A DNA stretch of 27,385 nucleotides from Dimorphilus gyrociliatus (Eukaryota > Annelida > Polychaeta > Dinophilidae): the NCBI GenBank assembly GCA_904063045.1, contig CAJFCJ010000114.1:49242-76626 (forward strand). Reading direction: 5' to 3'. The notes under the pieces were generated by a model. That model saw only the letters and a list, made by a program, of their open reading frames with translations, was not told the DNA's origin and searched no databases. This document shows positions 1 through 9,948 of this stretch, piece by piece; position 1 is the stretch's first letter; the number at the start of each line of letters is the position of its first letter. The translations under genes and the position numbers were made by a program.

Positions 1-409
1 ATGCTCTTGCTGGCAAAATCTATGCGTTTGCAAGTTATAACAATACTGGTTCTACTCGAACCTTTAAACAAATGTTTAAATTAAAAGGTTTATTCGCAAT
101 AATAATACTTAAGCAAGTAACAATATGAGAGTTCGATAGCAGAGTAGATAGTTTGTAAAGCAGGTTGCCAAATTACCAAACTGTCTTCCAATGTTGAGGA
201 GTAGATGGATGGTTCCAGTGGAGGTTGTTTCCAGATGATTTTCCCAGGTCCTTGGGTCCAGATGGAAGCTGCATGCCAAATGAGAATAATGAGGATTTAT
301 ATACTTTGAGGTTTGTCTCTGACATCCAATCATCACTTTACAGTTGCCAAATGTGTAGTTCATATTTATCTTTAGTAACAGGATGTTACAAGGTTCAACA
401 TTTAGGAAG

Positions 410-469
410 GTTAATTGAATTATAACTTGGCCACACCCTAGGCAAGTTAATTAAATTATAACTTGGCCA
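410..469. repeat. 36-bp tandem duplication inside the LTR
   Basis: Two units starting at 410 and 446 share GTTAATT(G/A)AATTATAACTTGGCCA (one mismatch). The same pair is found in the other LTR at 8924 and 8960. It lies in the part of the LTR corresponding to U3, where duplicated enhancer-like blocks are common; a regulatory role is inference only. Confidence 0.75.
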
Positions 470-628
470 AACCTTTATTGGTAATTAAAGATGAGCCTTC
501 AAGCTGACTAATCAGACTTATGTTTGGCCAATGTTATAGCATTTTCTTGCGTAGGTTTTAAGATGTACATGTATATGTTGCATAAAATAATAGAGTTCAA
601 GCATGTAAAATATAACCAAAGTTGTACA

Positions 629-644
629 ACTTCCCCCTTCTTGT
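629..644 (-). promoter_or_regulatory. Polypurine tract of element 1
   Basis: The minus strand reads ACAAGAAGGGGGAAGT here, directly before TGTACAAC, a plausible LTR start (TG). A purine tract next to the 3' LTR primes plus-strand synthesis in LTR elements. The odd point is that the same block also lies just outside the upstream LTR at 9143-9158, so it may instead be part of the LTR. Confidence 0.55.
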
Positions 645-657
645 GAAGATGAGTCCT

Positions 658-3057
658 TCATCTTGATTTAATGAGAATTACAGGTGGTTGTTCTTCTTCA
701 TTAGTTTGATGTTGACTAAAGCTACAACTTTGTTTCATTAGTTTTGGGTTTTCAGGAGAGTTATCTGTGCTCTCACTTGGGGTAGCAATTTCTTCTCTTT
801 GTTTTCTTCTACCAATAATATAGTTGAAAATGATGATACATACCATTGACACTACAATACTCAAACAAATATTTCGTATGATAACATAAAGTGTTTTCCC
901 AGGTTTATAGTACCAACTATGGAAAAACTTTTTAATTCCAGATAAATTGGGTACAATGCCATTTTTCTCTGCAACAGTGACCATGTTATCATACCTTGCC
1001 TGCTTCTGTTCAGTGAACTGATAACTTGCTTAATTTTTGAGTGCTGGTATGCAATATCTTCTTTACCCCATGGTGGAGTAGATCAGCTAATCTGGCAATT
1101 TCAATTTTTGGTTCAGAAAGGTGATTGTGGATATGTAACTGCATGGATTTTGCAGACACAGTGTGAAATCTGCATCCTCTTTCTGAATAATACACATATG
1201 TTTTGTCTTTCATTGGTTGGTTTCTTATAGGATTTAATGGGTTGTGAGTTGTTTTGTAGAATAACTTGTTAAACTTACACTCATTATAGGTAATCTCTTC
1301 AGGATTGACTTGCTGTAAAACATGAGTAACTGGTTCTACTTGGAAAAGCAGGTTGTTCATGGTGACAAGTAAAAATTGAGAACATTTGTTATTCTTTTTT
1401 ATCATGCTTAAGTCACAAACTACTTCTGTTGAGGCTATTGGTGAACATTGTTTAATTATAGCTAATTCTCCCATCTGACTACTGTGCATTCCCACTCATT
1501 TGTTAACACTGTGGTCAATTGAGGATCCAAATTTGCTAGTAATGCCATCATTCTGCTTCTTTGAACAAATTGATTGCAGAGAAGACTTGACAGCTGTTGG
1601 GTAAACTTTTTTAAATTCTTAAAATTTGAATCAATACCATGTAGTAAGGTAGATGTTTGGGCAGCTTCTCTCATTTCCAATGGGAATTTGTGGTATGGGT
1701 TTTTACTTATCTTATGTTTCAGTTTTGCTTCCTTCTTCATCTGCTTTTTAGCCATTCTCATGTGTAGAGTAAAATAAATTCCTTCATAGGTAATCTTAAA
1801 TTCTCTGGCTGGTGGTCCTTTATACCATATGCCCAATGTTGGTAATACCTTCTTTTTGATTCTTTTCTCACTGTATACATATTTTGAAATCGTGACAGAT
1901 TGTCTTGTTGCCTTGTCCAATTGACTGCTTGCAGCATTTCTTGGATATAATAGTTATCCAGCTCCCAGTAAGATGGACTAATGGGTTGTTGTAGATGATA
2001 TATCACAACTTCCTTGAGTGTGCCTTTATTTCTCATTAGTTTATACTTTGTGTTTGTTTCTCTGTACCATTGGTTAAGACTTGGTAAGGGGTTGTTTCGC
2101 TTGTATAGTATAATTTTTGTTCTTTAACTTTATTGGGATAGTTTAATAGTCGTTTTTTCTTCATTTTTGCCAATCTTCTGATATTGTAGCAAATTGTATA
2201 GGTGTTCCTTGCTTGTTTCCTGTATTAAACTCTGTTCCTCCAGTGGTACTAGTACTTTTGTTCCAGGACCACCAATTCCATCAATAACTTATCTTGATAA
2301 GGGATGTCCAGAATAGAATACCCTGGACAAGAATAGTGACCAGCAAATTTGATACAACTAATTCTGTTGCTAATTTTTATCCATGGTGATTGTTGCCCAA
2401 GTGTGTAATTATTCTTGAGGTTTCTAAAGACAATAATTGCCTCTTCTGTCTACAATAGGACTGCCCTGGTAAACAATCTTCCAGGTAGTCCAGATTAGTT
2501 GTAATTTTCATATTAGGAGGTTGCCAATATGCTTTGCCAAACTGGATAATTGTGGTGTATTCCAGCACCTTGGTGTTGTTGGCCATGTGTAGGCAGCAGG
2601 AAACTGATCTTGGTGGATCCAAGTGTTTCTTTTCACCATTAAAGGTTTTCCTTGAAAAGATCGTTTGTCTTTTACATCTGTCTGCATTGATCATGAGTTA
2701 CTTTGATAACTGAGTTAACAATCTCCTCTTCTTTGCTCCAAAGAAATAGTAAGTGTAAAAATTAGTTCTTAGATACACTTGACATTTTACTGCTCTTGTT
2801 TCAATTTCTTCCAAGTTCAATTCATAGATATCAGCTGTAATTGTCTTGGTTTCTTGTGATTCTATATTACAAGTTGGCTCATCTGCTAGATCAAATGCCT
2901 GGCTTGGTAGTTGGTTAGAACAAAAGTATAACGGTGGTTTAAATGTTAAGGTAATGTTTGCACTTGTAACATGGGACCTTGGTAGGATGGTTTTGGGACT
3001 GTTATTGAGTGGATGCAGCCACAGATCACCATTACAGTCATCACTAGTGGAAGCCAC
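658..3057 (-). pseudogene. Env-like glycoprotein gene of element 1, multiply frame-broken
   Basis: Fragments in shifted frames (3057-2698, 2694-2377, 2036-1758, 1920-1462, 1495-1010, 984-658) line up in order with the env-like part of element 2. Shared motifs include FDLADEP, a YFFGAKK segment and a C-terminal hydrophobic stretch (about 904-820) followed by a basic then acidic tail, as in a type I membrane glycoprotein. There are at least four frame changes, and roughly 2037-2376 has no usable frame. In env-bearing LTR elements such a protein would mediate membrane fusion; this copy cannot be translated as a whole. The family of the glycoprotein cannot be named from sequence alone. Confidence 0.75.
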
Positions 3058-3652
3058 AACATCTGTTTCATGTTAGCTCTTCCTGTGTTGGCTATAGTTG
3101 AATGGTTGAAAATTTTGTGTTGTTGTTCCACTCTGATAGTTATTCCATCTTCTAACTCTATATATTGTGGTTCCACTTCTTGTTGGGAATCTAATTGTTC
3201 AGAGATGATTTTAGTCTCATCTAAAAATATGACTGACTCATTGTCTGTGTCACTTGTATTTTCTTTCTCATCTTGGGATGAATCTACCACTATGAGGGAC
3301 TCATTATCTGAATGGGTTATGTCAATAATTCACCTTCAATAATTATTGACTCATTATCAGAATGGGTTATATCAATAATTTCGCTTTCAATAATTATTGA
3401 CTCATTGTCTGAACTAGGTATTTCATCTTCTCTATCAGAGATAATGTTTGCCTCTGAATCTGTATTTTGATCCAGTTCATTATTTGTTTCTGTGTCATCA
3501 CTTTCAGATGAGCTTGAAGGTTCATTGAGACTGTAATTACTGTCTGTTTTGAAAGTATTGCTTGTGTCATAACCAGTATCAGAATTAGTAACTTCCATCT
3601 CTGAGTCATCACTATCTGAGCTTTCTGATGAAGAGTCATGCTGTCCCATCAT
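2946..3652 (-). pseudogene. Acidic Ser/Asp/Glu-rich region and env leader of element 1, frame-broken
   Basis: Two frames (3652-3317 and 3290-2946) encode a strongly acidic, low-complexity segment rich in Ser, Asp and Glu. It contains copies of a SDNESIIIE-like unit repeated at about 50-51 bp (starts near 3298, 3348 and 3399). The second frame ends with a hydrophobic stretch (MLWLPLVMTVMVICGC) that fits the signal peptide of the env-like protein. The change from one frame to the other falls in the repeat, where one unit is a base shorter. Nothing similar lies between integrase and env in element 2. Confidence 0.65.
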
Positions 3653-3725
3653 GGCTATAGTGACTTTGTTTAGTTGAGGTTGCCTTATTCTTTCAGCCAG
3701 GTTCCCTTTCTTCTATCAAATTTGA

Positions 3726-4871
3726 GAGAACACTGTTTAGCTTCAAAATGAGGTTTGCTCCACAGTTTGTAGGAAATCACAACTAAGTATTATTGCTATG
3801 TCTAGATTTTCCATAACTATAAATTCTTGTTCCATACTTTCTCCAGCAAATTGGATATTCAGCTTTACGCTTCTTTTTGCTTAAAGCTTTCCCATCAGCT
3901 GAAGTTATAATTGGTAAGCCAATTGTTTCTTTATCCATAATTGTAACATCCATTAACTTGATTTCTTTTTCAGTAATAAAGGATCTCAATGCTCCTGTGT
4001 CACACAAGGCAATGACTTCTTGGCCTTTTTGATTCTTCAAACGGAATTGGAAGTCATTTCGTCCTTCTACCTGAGAAAGATATTGGAGGTGTGTTATTTC
4101 CTTCTCCACTAGGTGAAAGATTGTTGTTGCTTCTTTCCCTGTTTCCAACTTATTAGATTCATTGGCTAGTCTTAATCTGCTACCATGTACCAACTTGCAT
4201 GTATTATCATCCATTTGTATTTCATATATCCACTTTTGATGATTGACTTTTGTTATTCGGTATGGGCCTAACCATTTTAAAGAAGGGATTTTTGTTATTG
4301 CAATTCTTGCAGCATCAAATAGTACGTTTGTTTCAGGAGAGGTAGTATGCATTGTTACATCAATCAGTGTTCTTGTGCTGGTGCCAAAAAGAAGTTCCTG
4401 GGGTGGTAGTCTTGTACTTCCTACAGGTGATTGATTCAAAAATGCTTGAATCAAGGGTAGGTTTGCAACCCAGTTATGCTGATTTTCTTCCACCACTAAT
4501 TTATTGATTTCCTTCCTCACTTCTCTATTTCTTCGTTCAACTAGTCCATTGCTCTGGCTTCTATAAGCTGTTGTTTGGATTTTCTCAATACCTAATACCT
4601 TCATAAACTCTTTAAAAGCTTTACCAACAAAGTTTCTTCCTTGATCTGTCAACATTTGTTTTGGAATTCCAAAAATGGGGAAAAATCTGTTGAAAAGAAG
4701 GTTTGCAATTTCTTTACTGGTTTGCTGTTTGAGTGCATATAAAACTGTGTATCTACTGAAATGATCCACTATCACAAGTATGAATCTGTATGACTTAACC
4801 ATGGGTAAGGGTCCCATTATATCCATGGCCACCAACTCCATTGGTGATGCAGGGTGAAAGGTTTCTACCAA
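3726..4871 (-). pseudogene. Integrase catalytic core and C-terminus, followed by a second retropepsin-like domain (element 1)
   Basis: The frame 4871-3783 holds a complete rve integrase core with Asp 17 (MDIMGP), Asp 76 (LTDQGRNF) and Glu 112 (VERRN), giving the DD35E spacing of Ty3 integrases. A shortened C-terminal part follows with LGPYRIT; about 50 residues present in element 2 before this motif are missing. After HGSRLRLAN comes a second aspartic-protease-like segment with ALCDTGA (Asp-Thr-Gly at 291-293), and in a shifted frame further down a CDFL motif like that closing the first protease. The frame break falls inside this domain. Its role is unknown; a duplicated or captured retropepsin is the simplest reading. 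Confidence 0.8.
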
Positions 4872-5128
4872 AGGGTATACTCTACTCCACCATTCATTTG
4901 TTCACACAAAGTGCAATCCTTTATTGAATTCTCAATCATAATCTTTAATTTTGGGTGCCAAAAGGTCTTTGTAATTATTTGTAATGTCATTCTGGGTCCA
5001 TGGTGATTGTGAATTTTATTTTTATGGAATTTAGGGAGCAGAGTTAGCATCAAATGGTCAGGTAAAACCAGAATGTTTCTTTCTTCAAGGATAATCCAGA
5101 TCATTTCCTTGTGAACAAACATCTCCAT
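4865..5128 (-). pseudogene. Integrase N-terminal zinc-binding (HHCC) region of element 1
   Basis: An 87-codon frame holds HNHHGPRMTLQ, FWHPKLK and CTLCEQ, matching the His/Cys region of the element 2 integrase (its residues 571-609). This is the N-terminal zinc-binding domain that stabilises the integrase multimer. The frame ends at 4865 and the catalytic core resumes in another frame at 4871, so the two halves are separated by a frame break. Confidence 0.75.
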
Positions 5129-5648
5129 TATGAAAGGTGTAAAAGTTCCAAAATAAGGATAGGTAGCTGACCATCCAGTGTTAAATATTCTTTAATTGAT
5201 TTTAAATTCACATCTTTTTCTTGCTCTGACTGTAAGTCAACAGAAGACAAATCAATTTTCTCTTCACTGTTATCACTGGTAGCTACAAAAGTTAACTCTG
5301 GTGTATGTTCATACTGTTCCATTTTAACTGAAATAGAGGGAGAATTCTCCTCTTTGATTCTTCCATGAATTAGCTCTTCAAATGTTACTTTCCTTGGGGG
5401 TGTATATTCTTCTAATCTTGTTAATGCATCTGCTCTATTTTTTTGTCCTGTCACATAGTTAATTGTAAATTTAAATCCATTAAAGCCATGACCCATTTTG
5501 CTGTGCTGACATTCAATTTGTTTTGCTTAAATGTTTGTACTAGACTCTGAGGTCAGTATATAAAAAGAATGGCTTGTCTTGAAGGTAATGTAAAAATTTC
5601 TTTACAACCCAGTAAACCCAAATGCTTCCTTTTGATAGGCTGCATATT
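5128..5648 (-). pseudogene. RNase H remainder and linker of element 1, broken
   Basis: After the stop at 5649 the RNase H continues only as scraps in shifted frames. The clear piece is the frame at 5496-5128, which starts with the end of RNase H (NYVTGQKNRADALTRL, with the last catalytic Asp in NRAD) and runs into a glutamate-rich linker before the integrase. The same place in element 2 is uninterrupted. At least two frame changes lie between 5497 and 5648, so this copy could not make a working RNase H. Confidence 0.75.
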
Positions 5649-8447
5649 TCATTTGATTATTGTTGAATTGTTTTGAAGGTAGGCAATGGGTTTCATTGTT
5701 TTCTTCCCATTCTCATCTACATAAACTTGTTCAAGAACTCCTCCTACAGCTACATTCGATGCATCTGTTGTTAAGTGAAAATCTTTAGCAAAATCAGGTA
5801 GTTGTAATACAGGAGGGTTAACTACTGCATCTCTCAACTTGAAAAATGATTGCTTGGCTTCCTCAGTCCATTGCAATTTATCCTTTTTCCCATGTAGTTT
5901 CATTAACATATACAGAGGTTTAGCTACTCTTGCAAAATCTTGTATAAATTTTCTGTAATAGCCACAAAACGCAACAAAGCTTAGTAGTGAATTTGCAAAC
6001 ACTGGTGGCTGTAAATTATATAATTTATCTGTCTTGGACTTATCTGTTTCAATCCCCTTTTCTGATACAATGTGTCCCAAGAATTGAACTTGTTCTTTCA
6101 AAAACACACATTTACTTAGTTTAATCTTAAAATTGTACTTTTGAATCTGTTGAAGAATGGTCTCCAATGCTTCCCAATGTTGGTCCAGCGACTTGGTAAA
6201 TATTATTATGTCATCAAGGTAGTTTAGGCACAAATGCTTTACATCCTTTAGCACAAATGAATTCATTACATAACTAAAATGAGGAGGGGCATTCGTTAAT
6301 CCAAAAGGCATCTTAATAAATTCAAACAAGCCAAAAGGTGTAATAAATGCTGTTTTAGACCTATCTTCTTTCTTGATGTTAATGTGGTGGTATGCACTTG
6401 TCAAATCCATTGTAGAAAAGAATTTATTTCCTCCTCCCAAATGGTCAAAAAGATCATCCTGATTTGGCAGTGGATACTTGTTTTTAACTGTCATTTTGTT
6501 TAGTTTTCTATAATCTACACACATTCGTAGACTACCTTCCTTCTTTCTTACAAAAACAATTGGTGAAGCCCAATTGCTCTTGCTTGGTTGAATAACTTTG
6601 CTTTTTACCAATTCAGCTATCTGTTGCTTACATTCTTCTTGTTTTTGAGGAGGCATTCTATATGGCCTTTGTCTATATGGTGTTGAACCTGGTTCAAGAG
6701 TTATTTCCAAGGGTGGTACCTCTGGATTGCCAATATCAAATCTGTCTTCTGCAATAGTTTCTTTATATTTTGCCAGAATTTGGGTAACTTTGTTCTTCAT
6801 CTCGGGATTTTCTTGTTCAATTGTTGTCTGAAGGGTATGTATTTGACTCTCATTCTTTTTCATAATAAGAGGAACTGGGTAAAATCCTTTGAAAGATAAG
6901 TGTTGTGTTCCAACAGGGTAATTCTTTTCTGTACCTGGCTGGAGTATAATCTGTCTCTTGCCAAAGTCAAGGGTAGCTCCATTTTGTTGTAGAAAGTCAC
7001 ACCCAATAATACATTGTTGTGTAATGATTTTGTTGATCAGAAAGCGTTGTTTAATAATCTTTCCATTAAAATAAAGTCTGAGAATGATTTCTCCACATAT
7101 CTCAATGCTATTTCCTGAAGCATCTCTAGCATTTTTCACAGTTTGTTCTGGGAAGGATGCTTTTCCTTGAACTTGTCTTAATACCTTTTTTGAAATGAAA
7201 GATCTGTCACTACCAGAGTCTATCAAGGCATCAAACTTAAAACCAGTATTAGTTTCAAATTGTCCAATAAATGTTGAAGCATTTCGCTCAGATTGTTTGC
7301 TTTGTAACAGCTGACAAGTGGATTCGTCACTATCTGAAAAACAGAGAATATCTTGAAGTTCGTCATTTTCTGACATGCTTTCATTGTCTACTGTTTCTAA
7401 TTTTTGTAGCTTAGGTTCCTCTTTCAGTATCGTCTTTGCTGGTTGATTTTTCTTATAATACCTGTTTGTTGTAGTTGGTGCATACTTTTGTACTTTTTGG
7501 CTTGAAAACTTTTCTGTAGTAGCATTTTTGTTGTCAGGTACATGCTTTCTATTCCAAAAATTTGGGGTTTCTGTAGAAGCATCTTTTCTGATTACCTGGG
7601 TCTTTTTGGTCTCTTTTCTTTGTTGAGTTTCCAATTTTGACACCATTGTGATCGGTTTTCTTTGAGTTAGTTTTAATGAAGTTTCTGCTTGCTTAGCAGC
7701 CTCATATAGTTCTGCCAATGTTTGACATTTAGGATGTAAGGTGTACACTAAATGTAGAATATCCTGTTGTAATCCTCTTTGTAAAACTTCCATCAGTTTT
7801 ATTTCTTTCATAGTTGCAAGCAATTGTGGTTCCATTGGTCTAGGTGGAGAAAACCTCTTTATCAATTTCTTTGCTCTATTAACAAACTGAACCACACTTT
7901 CGCCATTCATTTGCTTTAAGTTAAGCAATTTCTCTTGATACTCCAAAGGATCCAGATCAAATTCGTCATGGAGGGCTTTCCATATTTCCTCTACAGTAGG
8001 CTCTCCATCCAGAGCCAACACCAAATCCTTTGCAGGACCAGTTAAATAATCTAAAAGATTTGCTTTCACAACATCTTCTCCTATCCAACCATAAGCATAA
8101 CATGCCTGATTAAAGTCTTCTTTGAATTTTGAACACTCCTTGCTTCCATCATACAACTTGAGAATAGTTCTTTGAGGGCGGTCCCAAGCAGCCCTTAATG
8201 CTTGAATTACTGTTGTGATATCAACATTTGGGTTCTGTGCTGGGTGATGTGTCCCATCTCCATGATCTGTTGGAATTGTGATTTGATTTCTTTTCATTTC
8301 ACTCACCAATCTATCATAGTCTTCAATTAGTCTTTGTTGCCTTTCTGACATTCCTGCTGGATGAATTGTAATTGTTGGAGTTGCTGGGGTTGAAGGGTTA
8401 GAGTCTGTAACTGCCCCAGTGGTATTTACATTTTCTCCTTCTGCCAT
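5649..8447 (-). CDS. Gag-protease-RT polyprotein of element 1, ending early in RNase H
   Basis: A 932-codon frame, if begun at the ATG at 8447, just after the primer binding site; the frame is open further upstream into the LTR, but that part is unlikely to be translated. About residues 85-260 are Gag-like (retrotransposon gag capsid), and no CCHC zinc knuckle is seen. A retropepsin follows with DSG at 410-412 and a GCDFL-type C-terminal motif near 482. The RT has the LDLTSA motif and YLDD at 743-746. RNase H starts with TTDAS (Asp 895) and is cut by a stop at 5649, where the related element at 11099-16309 continues. Gag and Pol share one frame, with no frameshift site between them. It would act in cytoplasmic particles for reverse transcription; as it stands RNase H and integrase are not joined to it. 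Confidence 0.9.
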   Translation of the reverse strand: MAEGENVNTTGAVTDSNPSTPATPTITIHPAGMSERQQRLIEDYDRLVSEMKRNQITIPTDHGDGTHHPAQNPNVDITTVIQALRAAWDRPQRTILKLYDGSKECSKFKEDFNQACYAYGWIGEDVVKANLLDYLTGPAKDLVLALDGEPTVEEIWKALHDEFDLDPLEYQEKLLNLKQMNGESVVQFVNRAKKLIKRFSPPRPMEPQLLATMKEIKLMEVLQRGLQQDILHLVYTLHPKCQTLAELYEAAKQAETSLKLTQRKPITMVSKLETQQRKETKKTQVIRKDASTETPNFWNRKHVPDNKNATTEKFSSQKVQKYAPTTTNRYYKKNQPAKTILKEEPKLQKLETVDNESMSENDELQDILCFSDSDESTCQLLQSKQSERNASTFIGQFETNTGFKFDALIDSGSDRSFISKKVLRQVQGKASFPEQTVKNARDASGNSIEICGEIILRLYFNGKIIKQRFLINKIITQQCIIGCDFLQQNGATLDFGKRQIILQPGTEKNYPVGTQHLSFKGFYPVPLIMKKNESQIHTLQTTIEQENPEMKNKVTQILAKYKETIAEDRFDIGNPEVPPLEITLEPGSTPYRQRPYRMPPQKQEECKQQIAELVKSKVIQPSKSNWASPIVFVRKKEGSLRMCVDYRKLNKMTVKNKYPLPNQDDLFDHLGGGNKFFSTMDLTSAYHHINIKKEDRSKTAFITPFGLFEFIKMPFGLTNAPPHFSYVMNSFVLKDVKHLCLNYLDDIIIFTKSLDQHWEALETILQQIQKYNFKIKLSKCVFLKEQVQFLGHIVSEKGIETDKSKTDKLYNLQPPVFANSLLSFVAFCGYYRKFIQDFARVAKPLYMLMKLHGKKDKLQWTEEAKQSFFKLRDAVVNPPVLQLPDFAKDFHLTTDASNVAVGGVLEQVYVDENGKKTMKPIAYLQNNSTIIK

Positions 8448-8492
8448 ATTTACTTTCTCAAAACTTTTGAATAAACCAAAAGAATATCCTGT

Positions 8493-8503
8493 CGACTGCG
8501 CCA
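8493..8503 (-). promoter_or_regulatory. Primer binding site, tRNA-Ser type
   Basis: Minus-strand TGGCGCAGTCG begins nine bases inside the LTR end. It is complementary to a tRNA 3' end of the form CGACTGCGCCA, which is that of an animal serine tRNA. Several insect errantiviruses (17.6, 297) are known to use a serine tRNA primer. Its position between the 5' LTR and gag is as expected and sets the element's orientation. Confidence 0.75.
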
Positions 8504-8512
8504 AATTTGTAC

Positions 8513-9158
8513 TGCTCTTGCTGGCAAAATCTATGCGTTTGCAAGTTATAACAATACTGGTTCTACTCGAACCTTTAAACAAATGTTTAAATTAAAATGG
8601 TTTATTCGCAATAATAATACTTAAGCAAGTAACAATATGAGAGTTCAATAGCAGAGTAGATAGTTTGTAATAGCAGGTTGCCAAATTACCAAACTGTCTT
8701 CCAATGTTGAGGAGTAGATGGATGGTTCCAGTGGAGGTTGTTTCCAGATGATTTTCCCAGGTCCTTGGGTCCAGATGGAAGCTGCATGCCAAATGAGAAT
8801 AATGAGGATTTATATACTTTGAGGTTTGTCTCTGACATCCAATCATCACTTTACAGTTGCCGAAATGTGTAGTTCATATTTATCTTTAGTAACAGGATGT
8901 TACAAGGTTCAACATTTAGGAAGGTTAATTGAATTATAACTTGGCCACACCCTAGGCAAGTTAATTAAATTATAACTTGGCCAAACCTTTATTGGTAATT
9001 AAAGATGAACCTTCAAGCTGACTAATCAGACTTATGTTTGGCCAATGTTATAGCATTTTCTTGCGTAGGTTTTAAGATGTACATGTATATGTTGCATAAA
9101 ATAATAGAGTTCAAGCATGTAAAATATAACCAAAGTTGTACAACTTCCCCCTTCTTGT
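8513..9158 (-). repeat. 5' LTR of element 1 (upstream copy)
   Basis: This copy matches 2-644 almost base for base. It would drive transcription of element 1 towards lower coordinates. It holds a TATA box at 8816-8808, an AATAAA at 8606-8601, and the 36-bp tandem duplication (starts 8924 and 8960). Its inner end at 8513 is followed, nine bases on, by the primer binding site, as expected of a 5' LTR. Beyond 9158 the match to the other copy stops. Confidence 0.9.
8808..8816 (-). promoter_or_regulatory. TATA box in the 5' LTR of element 1
   Basis: TATATAAAT reads on the minus strand at 8816-8808. It lies about 200 bases upstream of the AATAAA at 8606-8601, so U3 would end shortly below 8790 and R would run to about 8580. 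The same box is present in the downstream LTR near 296-304. No start site can be fixed by eye. Confidence 0.5.
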
Positions 9159-9372
9159 ACAAGTTGTACAATGTCAATATGTTATTATGATATAACAAAT
9201 ATAGCATAAAAAAGGATAAGTAACCCTGATTCACTTGACCTTGACCTTTTACGAACCAAATAATCATTGCATTTTTTTAGATAAGAAGATGATAATGGAT
9301 ATTTGTGATAGTTAATAAACAATCCAGACAATGTTTAGAATGTGTTTTCAAGCAGTTTTATTATATCTTTAG

Positions 9373-9394
9373 CTCTCTCTCTCTCTCTCTCTCT
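9373..9394. repeat. (CT)11 microsatellite
   Basis: Eleven uninterrupted CT dinucleotides are read directly from the sequence. Confidence 0.95.
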
Positions 9395-9810
9395 GTGATG
9401 TTAGGCTTTCCTTGATGATAACTTCATCATCAATGCTATTGATATAGTATAAAAGTAAACAAATATAATTTAATCTGATTGTTAAAACAAACCTACAAGT
9501 AGTGGAATCATCTAAATAAACACTTTCACCATGCAATAGAGAATTCCCTCAAATGTACCCTTTAAAAATAGGTCATGTGCAAAAGTCATTAATCTTTTTA
9601 AAGATTATTGATGTTCAAGATTAGAATATAGATGAAATATAAATGAATCTCTTTACAAAATCATTGAAAATTTAATGAATTGACTTGTTCAAACATTAAA
9701 AGGTATGTTTGTCAGAGTATGAATACCAATTGTTCAAGACAATATTCAATTATTAATGAATACTTTGGTTGATAGTTGACTTAGTAATTGTCAATTTGAC
9801 AAGCAGAATG

Positions 9811-9850
9811 CCAGTATTTCATCCAAAGAATATTTATTGAGTAAATGAGT
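9811..9850 (-). repeat. Dispersed LTR-like fragment, copy 1
   Basis: This fragment shares CCAGTATTTC(A/G)TCCAAAGAATAT and a following TATTGAGTAAATGAG-like stretch with 10318-10357 inside the LTR of element 2, and more weakly with 21298-21326. On the minus strand this copy contains AATAAA, so it may be the polyadenylation region of a decayed related LTR. Confidence 0.5.
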
Positions 9851-9948
9851 TGTTTAGTTTCCTATATATTTAGTAATTCAGAAAAAATTACATAAAATGT
9901 AAGAACTTTGAGCAGGAGTTGAATGGAATATAGAAGGGAAAATTAGAC

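Larger units (their letters stand above)
2..644 (-). repeat. 3' LTR of element 1 (downstream copy)
   Basis: This is a direct repeat of 8513-9158, with a few single-base differences or indels. On the minus strand it ends in CA at position 2. It carries an AATAAA polyadenylation-type hexamer at 94-89 (minus strand) that would serve element transcripts. It also has a TATATAAAT box, an internal 36-bp tandem duplication (starts 410 and 446) and several TTGGCCA motifs. An 84-codon minus-strand frame lies within the repeat and is present in both copies; it has no recognisable domain and is probably incidental. The outer limit at 628 versus 644 is ambiguous because the purine-rich block next to it is also present beside the other LTR. 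Confidence 0.9.
2..9158 (-). mobile_element. LTR retrotransposon 1, Ty3/gypsy type with env-like gene, both LTRs present, coding region decayed
   Basis: Two direct repeats of about 645 bp (2-644 and 8513-9158) bracket, on the minus strand, a primer binding site, gag, retropepsin, reverse transcriptase, RNase H, integrase, an extra retropepsin-like domain, an acidic region and an env-like glycoprotein gene. The order protease-RT-RNase H-integrase is that of Ty3/gypsy (Metaviridae) elements. The LTRs differ at only about five places that I could see, which suggests a recent insertion, yet the pol and env region carries several frame breaks and stops. The element's downstream end falls at window position 2, so the target-site duplication cannot be checked. 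Confidence 0.93.

Noticed and set aside
109-363. An 84-codon minus-strand frame kept in both LTRs.
   Set aside because: Its presence in both LTRs follows from LTR identity; it lacks any recognised domain and its end differs between the copies owing to an indel.
9236-9249. TGACCTTGACCTTT, resembling paired nuclear-receptor half sites.
   Set aside because: A single short match in over 27 kb with no adjacent gene to regulate; chance is likely.
9022-9267. An 81-codon minus-strand frame running from the intergenic DNA into the LTR of element 1.
   Set aside because: It crosses the LTR boundary and has no homology or motif.
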